A DNA stretch of 24,154 nt from a virus, in IMG/VR virus record IMGVR_UViG_3300042351_001110, positions 1-24,154 of that record. One strand, 5' to 3'. Position numbers and translations under genes: made by a program. Below are positions 14,648 to 23,798 of the stretch, piece after piece. The notes under the pieces are model-generated. The model did not search any database. It worked only from the letters and a program-made list of their open reading frames with translations, and was not told the DNA's origin. Within the stretch, counting starts at the first letter, position 1. Each line of letters starts with the position of its first letter.

Positions 14648-17600
14648 TTATATTGTGCCTCCATCTAACCCACCACCTTCAAGCATCTTTGATTTTACTT
14701 CACGGGTAATTGTGTCAATGTTTTTAAATACATCTGGGTGGATGTTTTCGGGAATTGAGAAGCCATATGATGTTTTACCATCACGTTTAATGAAATTTAT
14801 AATTGTGTTTGTTTCGTCTTTTAATCTTTTTAAGAATAATATTTTACTCATAGATCCTCTAAATGCTGTTGCTTTATCACCATTGTCAAAAGAAGGATAT
14901 ATGTCTAATACTAATTTACCACCAACAACTGTAGTATTAACTACCCTGTATTCAGCTACTGATCCACTAGTATTGTGATGGACAATTAAATCATAATATC
15001 CCGGATTAAATGTATAATCTACATCTCCATAAGTAGGATATAATACATTAATAGTTGCTGCGGATCCTGTAGGAGGGTTTGGTATAAAGTTATACCCAGC
15101 AAAACTAGATAATTGTTGATTTAGTGTTATGCTGCTTGTTGTACTACCTGAAGTGAAAGTAGTAGATTCAATAAATCCAGAACCACCAGCTATAGCAGTT
15201 GGAAGATTGTTAATTTGATTAGAAACTGACGCTATTCTTAAATTTCCACTAGTATTAAATCTAGTTATATAATTACCACCAGCATTGATAGTTAATCCAC
15301 TTTGTCTTAAGCGAATTTGAAATTTGTCAGTTGGTCCTGTTAAACTTTGTGGTGTATTTATATTTAAACTAATAACAGCAGTTTCAGCAACATTATATAT
15401 TCCTGGGATTTCATAGAATTGGCTATAAAGATTTGCTTGACCATAGCTATAATAACCACAGTTAATAACACTTCCATATCCACCACCAGAAGTTGCATTA
15501 CATGAACCACCACTAATAAAAAAAGTTATAGTTGAACTTGTTCCCCATATAGCCTTATAATTAGAAAAACTAACACTACAACTACCACAACTACTACAAT
15601 CATTACAGTTAGTGGTTGGAAAGGATATTGAACTATAAATATCATATCCGTAAACTGTAGTTCCTCTAGGAAATACAACAGTTCCTCCAACAGTAATATC
15701 TGCTTCTAAAACATAAGGAATACCATTAAGAGTTATAGATTCTCTAAAATTTGGATCCCCTCCAGTATAACTAAAATCATTAGTATATGCTTGACCGTTG
15801 AATATAGATCCTGTTACTTGATCTACTATTGTAACTGATTGTTGACTAGAAGCTAATACTGTAGAACCACTAACAACTTCTAAAGCCCAAGTCACTGAGC
15901 CACCATTAGACATACTTATTTCTAATGAAACATTAGCTGCAATATCATATAAACCTGTTTCAGGTACCGAGTATGAAGGGTGGGTTTGAGACCCTGTACT
16001 TCCAATATTATAATAAGCAGAGGAATTAATATCTGTAGTTATATTTGTAAAAACATTATAAACTACTCTATCACTTGACCCACTCGTAAATAAAGGATAG
16101 GTTGGAGTTGTTCCAACAGAACTAGTTATTAATCCAGCAGGATGGGATGCAACTAATTCATGAGCTGTATTTCCTATAGTTGATTCAAAGTATAAAGTAC
16201 TAGCGCTTCCTGAAAAATATAATAAAGGTGTATATGAATATCCACTTTCAAAAATATGTTTAGTTCCATCTAAACTCTTTTGATTACTATACTTTTGATT
16301 ATCAAATAATGATATATTTAAATCATCATCAGTAATAAATGTTCTTTGTACTTCTTCCCAATTTTTATTACGTTGGTTAAGTTCAGTTAAATTTCCTTCC
16401 TCATCTACAAGATATTTTGTAATAACATCATTTCTATTTGGTAAAAATTTATTTTTTACAACTTCAGAAAATAAACCTATCTTTCTTACTTGATGATCAA
16501 TAGCCGCTGTTTTACCATACGATTTATCACCTTCATAAGATGCCGAAGCTGAAGAGTAGTTATTGTATTCTAAACTAGTTACTTTAACACCACCATATCT
16601 TGATAATTCAAATGATTTTAAAGATTCATTGCTATCTTGAACATCGGTTTGTATTTGTTTAGATCCACTTTGTATTAAACTTCCACTTGAATTATAGACA
16701 TATATTGGAATTAATTTTTGAACTTTAACTGATGGTCTGCTTCCACTAGTGTTATTTATCATAACATTAAAGTCGGTATGTTCAAATTGATATGAGCTAG
16801 ATGTGGTTGTAACTAAAAATGGGTTTGGGTTTGTGCGCTTAAAATCCTCATTAATATCCGGCCAACTTCCACTCAATTCCCCGTTGTAAAATGCTCGTCT
16901 ATCGTTTGGCAATAAACTATATAAATAATCGTTGTCCTCAGCAATTGTAGGCCCTTGATAATTAGCTTCATGTACTATTTGTCTAACAACACCAGGTTGA
17001 ATTCTTTTCATTTTAATTCTTTCCAAATGTTGAGGGCGTATAGTAACACCTGTCAATAGAGTAGATCTACCAGGTACATAATCCTTTAACATTTTAAACA
17101 ACGAATTATCAAAGAACTTTATTAACTCAATAAACCCAGCATAATCAAATTCAACATTAAAGTTGGAATTAATATGTGTTTTTCTTAAGGTTTCTAATGT
17201 TGGATAACTACCACTTGCTTCAAAACGTGGATCACCAATATAGCTATCAATTTCAAAATTAGTAACAGCACTTGCTATCGATGATGATAATACGTTATCT
17301 ATTTTATTTTGAGGTGAAAATGATATATCAACTTTATGATAATCTACTGATCTGGCTGATGTAATATCTGTATCTTCTTTTTCTAATCTAATATAAGGAG
17401 ATAATACACTTCCTGTAATTTGAGTAGAAATAACACGAATTTTATCACCATTACTGTCGGTTAATGTATTGCGTTTAGTATTACCACCAAATTCTTTAAT
17501 TGGTAAAATACTTCCTGTAATACCAAATACATTAATTAAATGATCTAAACCTTTATTACTACCTTTTGATTTGAATAATAATGGTATGTTGTGGTATATT

Positions 17601-19123
17601 CTTTTATATACTTCGGCAACTAAATCTTTTTTAGGAATATTATTTAAATCTCCTATACTACCACTATTAGCACCTAATAATGCTAAATCTAAATCTACAT
17701 CAGCTTTACTATTGTATAAATGAACACCTAATGATTGTAAGGCATGGAATACAATATCTTTTGAAACACCTTCTTCAAGGTTGTTTCTATTCTTATATAA
17801 ATCGGTAACTGAATTTAAGTAAATCCATATATTATCAAAATATTGACCCATCATATTAACAAATGTTAAGTATGGGGTATTAACTGAATCTTCAAGAACG
17901 TAACTAGGTATCAATTGTAATAATTGATCTTGGTTATCTAAATCAAAATCTTGAGCAGCTATTATTCTACCATTATACCAGTTAGTAACAATTGATGATG
18001 TTACTGGTTGTAATATAAATGGTTTAGTACTTGTTGTTTTTGGGTAAGCATATGATCCTGACTCAAAATACATATATTTTTCATATTCATCAAACCCAGT
18101 AACAAGAGAGGTAATGCTTGATGAATAATAAGCTAATTCTGTTGCTTTGGTGGATAATGTACTAGATGCTATAATAGACGAAGTAGCCTCATATTTTTGT
18201 ATTAGAGTAACTTTATCTTTAAAATTAGCAATTCTAGATTCAGCTGAACTAAATCTAACAAAATCATTAAAATCAGTATAGTCTACATTAATGTCAACAG
18301 ATCCACTTAAATAGCGAGTAATGAAATTAAAATTAGAACCTGTTAATTGATTGATTAATGAATTGTGATTATGATAAGGAGTACTTACATTATTAAAATC
18401 AACTTTAACACTAAAATTAGGTCCCTTTATATTGGGAGCTTCATCTAATATTAATAATTTATCTAAATTAATATCAAAAGTATAACTATCAATAATTTCA
18501 TCCACAATCCAAAAAGTATCTTTTACAGATATATCTTCTGATAGTGGGCTATATAATTTAATTAATACGTAGTAGTCATCTTCTGTTGTATCTAAAGCAA
18601 CATTAATTATAACAGGTGTATTATTCCTTCCAAAATTTGCTAAATAAGATTTTAAATAGGGAGTAGTATTAATTTCATTTACTAAAGCTAATGCTCTTGG
18701 TCCTAATAAATCATTATTTAAAAAAGTAGAACCTACTTTAAGTTCAGTTCTGTCATCAGAAATTTCTTTGATAAAAAGAGGAGCAACAGGTAAACCTAAT
18801 TTATTTCTAAAAAAGTTATATGTTGTTTGAAACTCACCATTACTATATTCTTTCTTTAAATCTTCAATAGGGTCTACTTCTAAAAAAGAATAAGTTCCAT
18901 CTATATTTAAAGCAACGTTTGAGGGTGATTTATAAGATAAATAAGAATAAGCTTGTCTTAAAGGATTGCCTAAAATATCATGTATGTGATATTCTACATA
19001 GTCATCAGGTGTTCCAAAATTATTTATAATCTTGTTTTGACCCAACAAAGCAATATCTTTTTCATCAAATCTATTTGATTGACTTGTATTGCTAATATTT
19101 CCTATAATCTTTATTTCAGCCAT
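14648..19123 (-). CDS. Giant baseplate / tail structural protein (gp7-like by position)
   Basis: A 1491-residue protein, the largest here. Residues 1 to about 980 look like a conserved baseplate core. A feature I recall from large baseplate proteins of T4-like environmental phages is the segment YKRIYHNIPLLFKSKG with GLDHLINVFGITGSILPIKEFGG, at about 509-546. The last about 100 residues (LKRLKDETNTIINFIKRDGK to the end) also look conserved. Between these, residues about 1010-1385, is a Gly/Ser/Thr-rich beta region with a Cys cluster, CNDCSSCGSC (C1173, C1176, C1179, C1182) and further single Cys residues. This looks like an inserted, more variable domain, perhaps glycan-binding. It could be the T4 gp7 counterpart, being large and downstream of gp6, but this is inferred. 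Its ATG overlaps the previous stop by 1 nt. Confidence 0.8.
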   Translation of the reverse strand: MAEIKIIGNISNTSQSNRFDEKDIALLGQNKIINNFGTPDDYVEYHIHDILGNPLRQAYSYLSYKSPSNVALNIDGTYSFLEVDPIEDLKKEYSNGEFQTTYNFFRNKLGLPVAPLFIKEISDDRTELKVGSTFLNNDLLGPRALALVNEINTTPYLKSYLANFGRNNTPVIINVALDTTEDDYYVLIKLYSPLSEDISVKDTFWIVDEIIDSYTFDINLDKLLILDEAPNIKGPNFSVKVDFNNVSTPYHNHNSLINQLTGSNFNFITRYLSGSVDINVDYTDFNDFVRFSSAESRIANFKDKVTLIQKYEATSSIIASSTLSTKATELAYYSSSITSLVTGFDEYEKYMYFESGSYAYPKTTSTKPFILQPVTSSIVTNWYNGRIIAAQDFDLDNQDQLLQLIPSYVLEDSVNTPYLTFVNMMGQYFDNIWIYLNSVTDLYKNRNNLEEGVSKDIVFHALQSLGVHLYNSKADVDLDLALLGANSGSIGDLNNIPKKDLVAEVYKRIYHNIPLLFKSKGSNKGLDHLINVFGITGSILPIKEFGGNTKRNTLTDSNGDKIRVISTQITGSVLSPYIRLEKEDTDITSARSVDYHKVDISFSPQNKIDNVLSSSIASAVTNFEIDSYIGDPRFEASGSYPTLETLRKTHINSNFNVEFDYAGFIELIKFFDNSLFKMLKDYVPGRSTLLTGVTIRPQHLERIKMKRIQPGVVRQIVHEANYQGPTIAEDNDYLYSLLPNDRRAFYNGELSGSWPDINEDFKRTNPNPFLVTTTSSSYQFEHTDFNVMINNTSGSRPSVKVQKLIPIYVYNSSGSLIQSGSKQIQTDVQDSNESLKSFELSRYGGVKVTSLEYNNYSSASASYEGDKSYGKTAAIDHQVRKIGLFSEVVKNKFLPNRNDVITKYLVDEEGNLTELNQRNKNWEEVQRTFITDDDLNISLFDNQKYSNQKSLDGTKHIFESGYSYTPLLYFSGSASTLYFESTIGNTAHELVASHPAGLITSSVGTTPTYPLFTSGSSDRVVYNVFTNITTDINSSAYYNIGSTGSQTHPSYSVPETGLYDIAANVSLEISMSNGGSVTWALEVVSGSTVLASSQQSVTIVDQVTGSIFNGQAYTNDFSYTGGDPNFRESITLNGIPYVLEADITVGGTVVFPRGTTVYGYDIYSSISFPTTNCNDCSSCGSCSVSFSNYKAIWGTSSTITFFISGGSCNATSGGGYGSVINCGYYSYGQANLYSQFYEIPGIYNVAETAVISLNINTPQSLTGPTDKFQIRLRQSGLTINAGGNYITRFNTSGNLRIASVSNQINNLPTAIAGGSGFIESTTFTSGSTTSSITLNQQLSSFAGYNFIPNPPTGSAATINVLYPTYGDVDYTFNPGYYDLIVHHNTSGSVAEYRVVNTTVVGGKLVLDIYPSFDNGDKATAFRGSMSKILFLKRLKDETNTIINFIKRDGKTSYGFSIPENIHPDVFKNIDTITREVKSKMLEGGGLDGGTI

Positions 19124-19452
19124 TATTTCTTATTCTTTGTGTAGTCTGTAATAATTGTTTTTGTTTCTAAAAGCTGTTGTCTTAAAGAAGTAATTTCATT
19201 AAGTAACGCTTGTATATCAACATCATCCGCTAATTGAACTCCTAAATATTCTGCTTCTTTATTTAGAATATATCTATGAGATTCAACTTCACCTTCTTTA
19301 GGAATTTGATAGAATAATTCTTCATATAATTGAAAAAAATCTTCAAGTGTAAATTCAGGTACTATTGTGTCTTTTAAAAAGAAACTAAAGTCTGTATTTA
19401 ATACACTATTATTCTTTCCTAAAATAGTTTTATCAACCTTTATACTTTCCAT
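19123..19452 (-). CDS. Small coiled-coil protein of the baseplate block
   Basis: A 109-residue, acidic protein with no recognised family. Residues 1-50 have FSFFLKDTIVPEFTLEDFFQ. Residues about 75-105 (DIDIQ..., NEITSLRQQLLETKTIITDY) form a likely coiled coil. It is joined by 1-nt overlaps to the genes on both sides, which encode structural proteins, so it may be a small baseplate component or an assembly chaperone. Confidence 0.75.
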   Translation of the reverse strand: MESIKVDKTILGKNNSVLNTDFSFFLKDTIVPEFTLEDFFQLYEELFYQIPKEGEVESHRYILNKEAEYLGVQLADDVDIQALLNEITSLRQQLLETKTIITDYTKNKK

Positions 19453-20516
19453 TATCTAATTACTTTAAAAATATAATCTTCATCAAATATAATAGTTGAA
19501 CCATCAATTACAGATTTAATAAGTATTTTATAAAACCTTTCTGGTTGTAATCCATTCATATAAACTGTAAAGAAACTTGAAGTTGGATCAGCGCTTATTT
19601 TTGTATATGATGTATCAAAATCAACTACCCAATCTTCAGTATCTAAATCTTTAATAGCCCAATATGATGCACTAGGTAGTAATTGAGACCCGGTTACATA
19701 TAATTGATTTGTATTAAATGTTCTTGGTGGATGTTGGTTTCTAACTCCTAATCTAAATTTATTAATTGAATCTTGCTGAAATTCAGCTTTATTATTTTTT
19801 AATGAAACAACAGATTGATGATTAGTTGTTACAACTAAACTACCAGTAACAAATGTACTATCATCCCATCTAACCTCCAAACATGGTGGATAAATAGTAT
19901 GAGTATCTGATGAGAAATATTTTAATTCAAATGGAGCACTTGATGTTGCAAATTCAATACTGCTTGTGTGTTTTAAAATAAAACCTTCATTTTTGATTCT
20001 AGTAGCAGCAAATGGATTTGTTTCATAAGCAAAAAACGCAGCTACTGCTGTAGTAACGTCTAATTCAATGTCTTTTTCATCATTATAAGTAAATGATTGA
20101 GTAGCAACAGAGCCAGTAATCCAATCACCACCTGCTGTTGTCCATGTATTAGTTAATGTCTTATAATTCCAACTAACACCATTTTGAGTAACAGGAAAAT
20201 TAGCTAATCTTCCTGTTCCCATATCCCATGTCCCCGAAACTGGGTGGCATTCGATTTTATACTCTGTTGGAATTTCAGAAGCGTTTGCTAAATACAATTT
20301 TAAAAATGCTTTATAACTTCCTGACGCTTTGCCAGTAATAGCATTAACTATTTCGCTAGTTGAAAATTTAATCAGTGCTCTAGAAGCCTCTCTAGTACCT
20401 TGGAAAGTACTTTCGTATGTACTAACTTCTAGAATCTCGTCTATCCCTGTGTTAGTTAGGGGGTAGTAAGAATAAATTGTTGCGTCCTTTTCAGGGAATA
20501 TTTTATATACGGCCAT
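19452..20516 (-). CDS. Baseplate/tail structural protein with DNRLRE-like domain
   Basis: A 354-residue protein. The N-terminal part, about 1-220, follows the pattern of DNRLRE-type jelly-roll domains. It has an opening strand KDATIYSYYPLTNTG, then a segment ending SRALIKFSTSEIV, a segment AFLKLYLANA, and later DIELDVTTAVAAFF with GFILKHTSS. These domains bind or connect to carbohydrate or cell-surface material in bacterial proteins. Residues about 235-354 look like one or two Ig-like strands (KFRLGVRNQHPPRTF, YKILIKSVIDGS). It starts directly after the terminator that follows the lysin gene, only 2 nt past the T-tract, so it may head a new transcript. It occupies the place of a wedge or fibre-attachment protein; no T4 counterpart is recognised. 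Confidence 0.75.
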   Translation of the reverse strand: MAVYKIFPEKDATIYSYYPLTNTGIDEILEVSTYESTFQGTREASRALIKFSTSEIVNAITGKASGSYKAFLKLYLANASEIPTEYKIECHPVSGTWDMGTGRLANFPVTQNGVSWNYKTLTNTWTTAGGDWITGSVATQSFTYNDEKDIELDVTTAVAAFFAYETNPFAATRIKNEGFILKHTSSIEFATSSAPFELKYFSSDTHTIYPPCLEVRWDDSTFVTGSLVVTTNHQSVVSLKNNKAEFQQDSINKFRLGVRNQHPPRTFNTNQLYVTGSQLLPSASYWAIKDLDTEDWVVDFDTSYTKISADPTSSFFTVYMNGLQPERFYKILIKSVIDGSTIIFDEDYIFKVIR

Positions 20517-20518
20517 GT

Positions 20519-20563
20519 AAAAAAGTTTCCGGTTACTATATATAAATATTGCAACCGGAAGCT
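20519..20563 (-). terminator. Intrinsic terminator after the GH19 lysin gene
   Basis: On the minus strand, AGCTTCCGGTT is followed by an 18-nt loop, then AACCGGAA, AC and TTTTTT. The 8-bp GC-containing stem (arms at 20553-20560 and 20527-20534) with two more outer pairs, directly followed by six U, is the classic rho-independent form. It lies between the lysin stop at 20584 and the ATG at 20516. The downstream gene starts 2 nt after the T-tract. Confidence 0.85.
20542..20549 (-). promoter_or_regulatory. Recurrent gap motif ATATTTAT inside the terminator loop
   Basis: ATATTTAT in the minus-strand sense, lying in the loop of the intrinsic terminator and 25 nt before the ATG at 20516. A transcript started here would lack the upstream stem arm and could not form the terminator. 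This suggests a nested promoter and terminator; the role is inferred. Confidence 0.35.
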
Positions 20564-20583
20564 CCTAATTTAATTATGTGTTA

Positions 20584-21183
20584 TTATGCTAGTAAGGCGT
20601 GATATTCCTTAAAGTGTTTAATTCTATCCGGCAATCCAATAGTACCACCGTTAACACGTTTAGTAATTTGTGTAACAACTGCATCAGTTGCACCACCATC
20701 CGCTAATTTATGTAAACCGTTTTTACTAAAAAACCAAGCAGCAGACAATAAAGCATACTTCTCAGCAACCCATTGTGGATTAGCTGCAATATCTTCATTA
20801 ATTGATTTACCAAATGCTGTGTAGTTATCTTTACCTGTTAATTGGATATAACCACGACCACAGAATTTAGCACCTTCACCAGAAGCTTCAGGTCCGTTAC
20901 CCATTCTATTGCCATAAACTTTATTAGCAATTTTTTCTGGTTTGCGGGCGTATTGATTAGCTAGTGCTTCATTTGGAAAATATTTTTTAAATATACCCAT
21001 TAAACCTTTAGCACTGTAATTTAAGTTTTCTTTTGTTAAACGGAAACCGCCTGATTCATGACCACATTGAGCTAAAAAGTGAGCTAAACGTAGTGGGGTA
21101 TTAATTTGGAATTTTTCCATTACTCCTGGAATCTGGGTGATTACCACATCCGGAATATGTCCTTTTAATTTGTCTAAATTCAT
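20584..21183 (-). CDS. GH19 chitinase-like endolysin
   Basis: A 199-residue glycoside hydrolase of family 19, a fold used by phage endolysins and chitinases. Residues 35-47 (HFLAQCGHESGGF) hold the likely catalytic acid E43. Residues about 92-121 (NRMGNGPEASGEG, then CGRGYIQLTGKDNY) form the conserved substrate-cleft region, with E99 or E103 as a possible second acid. The length is normal for a single-domain lysin. No signal peptide or transmembrane segment is seen, so export would need a holin or the tail. The position between gp6 and other baseplate genes raises the possibility of a tail-associated lysin that opens the peptidoglycan at entry, as T4 gp5 does. It could equally be the lysis enzyme. 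A strong terminator follows. Confidence 0.9.
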   Translation of the reverse strand: MNLDKLKGHIPDVVITQIPGVMEKFQINTPLRLAHFLAQCGHESGGFRLTKENLNYSAKGLMGIFKKYFPNEALANQYARKPEKIANKVYGNRMGNGPEASGEGAKFCGRGYIQLTGKDNYTAFGKSINEDIAANPQWVAEKYALLSAAWFFSKNGLHKLADGGATDAVVTQITKRVNGGTIGLPDRIKHFKEYHALLA

Positions 21184-21193
21184 ATTTTAATTT

Positions 21194-23023
21194 TTATAAT
21201 GTTACAATTCTACCTTGTATATCAACATTAGGAAATCTAATTTCAAATATAGAGGGGTCTAATGATGGATATAGTATATTATTTCTAGTTGCACCAAATA
21301 TATCATAGCTGTATGGAGAATAATCACCACCTGATTTATTTACAACTTCAACTTTTGTTATTGATTGAACTCCCTTAACCTGTATTAATGTTGAATTAAT
21401 ATCAGATATAACAAATGGTTTATTAATTTGCATGTACTCAATACCAAATTTATCTTTCAAAGCACTTATACAATTACTTAATACCTCTTTATTATTAAAT
21501 GTTGGTAAAACAGAAATATCAAAGTTAATACCTATATTGAGAAAATAAGCATTTTTAATATTGATAGCATCTGTAGCCATTCTGTACTGTGATAAATAAT
21601 TTTTGATATTATTCTTAAGTGCAGAAGAAGGAGTTGTTAAATTTTTATTTGCATTATATCCCAAAGTATATAAACTAATAGATAAAGGATTATTATCTAA
21701 TAATCTATCGTTTCCTGAATTAACTGATAAAGCAAAATCATTTATAGCATATACTTTAGCAACTGCGCCAAAATGGCTAGGCATACTAAGTACTCTATTA
21801 ATATAATCTTCTTTAGTTACAACTCTGTTTTGTGAAGAGAAAGAGTAAAGAGTATTTTGTCTAATTTCTTCAACTGTATCTTCATCTCTACCCCCAATAG
21901 CAGGTTCAGGATTATTAATAATCATGCTATTAAAAATGGTTGTATTTTGAGGAGACGTTACAGTACCATTAAATGTAATATCAGCTAAGTTAAACTTTCT
22001 ATTTACAATTTCATTAGAAGGAACGTTTGATACTATACCACCACCTATAAGATATTTTATTGTTAAAATACCTGTTGGAGCTAAACCATATTCTCTTGTA
22101 GTTACTACGGCGGCTCTATTAAATGTGTTGTTTGGATCATATACATTAACATCCGTACCTAAATTTAAGTTATTTGGATTAGGTAATATAGAAGTATCTG
22201 AAGATGAGTTTGTTCCTGCTCCAAATTGTAATTCTAAATCACCATTTTCTTTAAATCTAGTTACAAATCTTCTAGGTGTTTCAATATAGCTTAATAAATA
22301 AGGAATTGAATCAGAATTATATGTTGGGTTAGTAGCTTTTTGAGGAATGCCTTGTTGAGCTAAATAAGGAACTTCATACCAAATATTACTACCAGCATCT
22401 GTAACTTGTAATATGTTTAATATATTATTGTCAGATATAGTAGTACTAGTAAACTTTTGAGGAGTAGCACCAAAATCAATAGTTGTTGTTTTAATTTCTG
22501 CTGATATTGCTTTTACTGTTTTTGTTACTCTATAATAACCGGGTTGGTCAAAAGCAATAGTTCTATTTTCTTCTTTAGAAAAATCAACTAATTCTGTAGT
22601 TAAAAACTTAATACCACTAATACTCTCTACAACACTATTTTCAGGAATTATAATATAATAATTGGCATTTGGAATTTCAGTGTTGTTTAATATGTTTGTT
22701 ACAATTGGAACTAATTGAGATATTTGTAAATCAACATAAGAAGCATAAGACATTTTAGGCCTATAACCTAATGCATAAGCTAAAGATATAGCATTGTCTT
22801 TTTCTTTTGTATATAAAAGTAAGTTTTCTTGAAATTGAGTATCTAAATAGAATGATAATACATCACCCACATAAGATGCCATTTCGATAAACATCATCCC
22901 GGGGGACGCGTCTGAGAAATCATTATAAGCTGTAGGGAAATAAGTTTTAGCATGTTTTATCAATGTAGACTTAAAGTCACTAAAGCTTTTATTTAGATAT
23001 GATATGTTTTTAGTTTCGGACAT
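21194..23023 (-). CDS. gp6: Baseplate wedge protein gp6-like (baseplate J family)
   Basis: A 609-residue protein close in size to T4 gp6 (660). The N-terminal region (residues 37-95, with SDASPGMMFIEMASYVGDVL and LAYALGYRPKMS) is the characteristic start of gp6-type wedge proteins. The region around residues 374-415 (AIGGRDEDTVEEIRQN, then RVVTKEDYINRV) is the baseplate-J-like core. In T4, gp6 forms the dimeric ring of the wedges around the hub and links wedge to wedge. It follows gp25 with a 1-nt overlap, which matches their interaction at the inner baseplate. ATG at 23023. Confidence 0.9.
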   Translation of the reverse strand: MSETKNISYLNKSFSDFKSTLIKHAKTYFPTAYNDFSDASPGMMFIEMASYVGDVLSFYLDTQFQENLLLYTKEKDNAISLAYALGYRPKMSYASYVDLQISQLVPIVTNILNNTEIPNANYYIIIPENSVVESISGIKFLTTELVDFSKEENRTIAFDQPGYYRVTKTVKAISAEIKTTTIDFGATPQKFTSTTISDNNILNILQVTDAGSNIWYEVPYLAQQGIPQKATNPTYNSDSIPYLLSYIETPRRFVTRFKENGDLELQFGAGTNSSSDTSILPNPNNLNLGTDVNVYDPNNTFNRAAVVTTREYGLAPTGILTIKYLIGGGIVSNVPSNEIVNRKFNLADITFNGTVTSPQNTTIFNSMIINNPEPAIGGRDEDTVEEIRQNTLYSFSSQNRVVTKEDYINRVLSMPSHFGAVAKVYAINDFALSVNSGNDRLLDNNPLSISLYTLGYNANKNLTTPSSALKNNIKNYLSQYRMATDAINIKNAYFLNIGINFDISVLPTFNNKEVLSNCISALKDKFGIEYMQINKPFVISDINSTLIQVKGVQSITKVEVVNKSGGDYSPYSYDIFGATRNNILYPSLDPSIFEIRFPNVDIQGRIVTL

Positions 23024-23433
23024 TATTCAAAGTTAATTTGTATTTCATCTGCTTCACCTGAGATCTTCATACTGTATTCAACTTTTACGTTTACTATATG
23101 TTCATCAGGTGTTGGGGTAATAATTACATCCTCTAAATTTACTTCAGGAATAAACATTGATATACCCATTCTTATATTATTTTCAATTTTATTAACATTT
23201 TCATCATTAATAAAATCAAATATGGATTTTTTTATATCACAACCAAATTCAGGGTTTTCAATTCGTTCGCCTTTATTAGTTAATAAAAGGTTAATTAAAT
23301 TATATTTTACCTGTTCTTTAGTACTATATGTACTTTTAAAAGCAGAAGGTTTATTAAAGGGCAAACCAACACCGATTGCAATATTTTTTTGCAAATCCCT
23401 AGGATCTATACGATATGTTTTAGGTACTGCCAT
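23023..23433 (-). CDS. gp25: Baseplate wedge protein gp25-like
   Basis: A 136-residue protein close to T4 gp25 (132), a GPW/gp25 family member. The typical core is present: YNLINLLLTNKGERIENPEF at about 45-64, then GCDIKKSIFDFI and the closing strands. The ERIENPEFG stretch is the family hallmark and corresponds to the EPR-type motif. gp25 initiates sheath polymerisation on the baseplate and forms part of the inner wedge with gp6 and gp53. The ATG forms a TAATG junction with the preceding gene, and an unusually strong ribosome-binding site precedes it. Confidence 0.92.
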   Translation of the reverse strand: MAVPKTYRIDPRDLQKNIAIGVGLPFNKPSAFKSTYSTKEQVKYNLINLLLTNKGERIENPEFGCDIKKSIFDFINDENVNKIENNIRMGISMFIPEVNLEDVIITPTPDEHIVNVKVEYSMKISGEADEIQINFE

Positions 23434-23786
23434 TATCCTCCTTGTAGCATTTGATTCATTTCAGAACGAGTAAGGTTAGAAGCGGTATCATTGATAAACG
23501 CAGCAAATGGATTATCACTTGTTGGGTCTACTTTTAATTGTGTTTGAGGTTTGGCTCCTGCTGGCATTCCAAACATTTCGGCCATCTTATTACTCATTTG
23601 AGATCTCATACCAACATTATGTACATCCCCGCTATCAAATGACATCGAGCGACCTTCAGTAAGTGGTTGAGTTGTTTGTGGTGTTACACCACTCTTTAAT
23701 TGTTCTAACAGCATTAAGCCAAGTTCTTCACGAACTGCTTCACGTACTGCTTCTTTAATTAACGATTTAAATTGTTTAGCTTCCAT
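23433..23786 (-). CDS. Small helical protein upstream of gp25
   Basis: A 117-residue protein not recognised as a named family. Residues 1-32 form an amphipathic helix, with KSLIKEAVREAVREELG repeating the KEAVREAV pattern. The middle is Gln/Thr/Pro-rich and looks flexible. The C-terminal part, about 88-117 (SDNPFAAFINDTASNLTRSEM), is likely helical. I-K-E/A at 12/13 matches a prohead-protease site, but the leader differs from the MIKL proteins, so this may be coincidence. It overlaps gp25 by 1 nt and supplies its ribosome-binding site. A baseplate or assembly role is suggested only by position. Confidence 0.75.
   Translation of the reverse strand: MEAKQFKSLIKEAVREAVREELGLMLLEQLKSGVTPQTTQPLTEGRSMSFDSGDVHNVGMRSQMSNKMAEMFGMPAGAKPQTQLKVDPTSDNPFAAFINDTASNLTRSEMNQMLQGG
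23437..23443 (-). promoter_or_regulatory. Strong Shine-Dalgarno site for gp25
   Basis: AAGGAGG in the minus-strand sense, 3 nt before the ATG. It is built from the Gly-Gly codons at the end of the preceding gene. It stands out because the other genes here have AT-rich leaders with no clear Shine-Dalgarno sequence. The spacing is short. Confidence 0.6.
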
Positions 23787-23790
23787 AACA

Positions 23791-23798
23791 ATAAATAT
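23791..23798 (-). promoter_or_regulatory. Recurrent gap motif ATATTTAT upstream of the small helical gene
   Basis: ATATTTAT in the minus-strand sense, within TAATATTTATTG. It starts in the TAA of the upstream gene and leaves 4 nt before the ATG at 23786. Spacing matches that at 5467 and 9597. The role is inferred. Confidence 0.25.

Noticed and set aside
14604-14978. Plus-strand open frame of 124 codons
   Set aside because: It is antisense to the conserved C-terminus of the giant baseplate protein and has no motif of its own.
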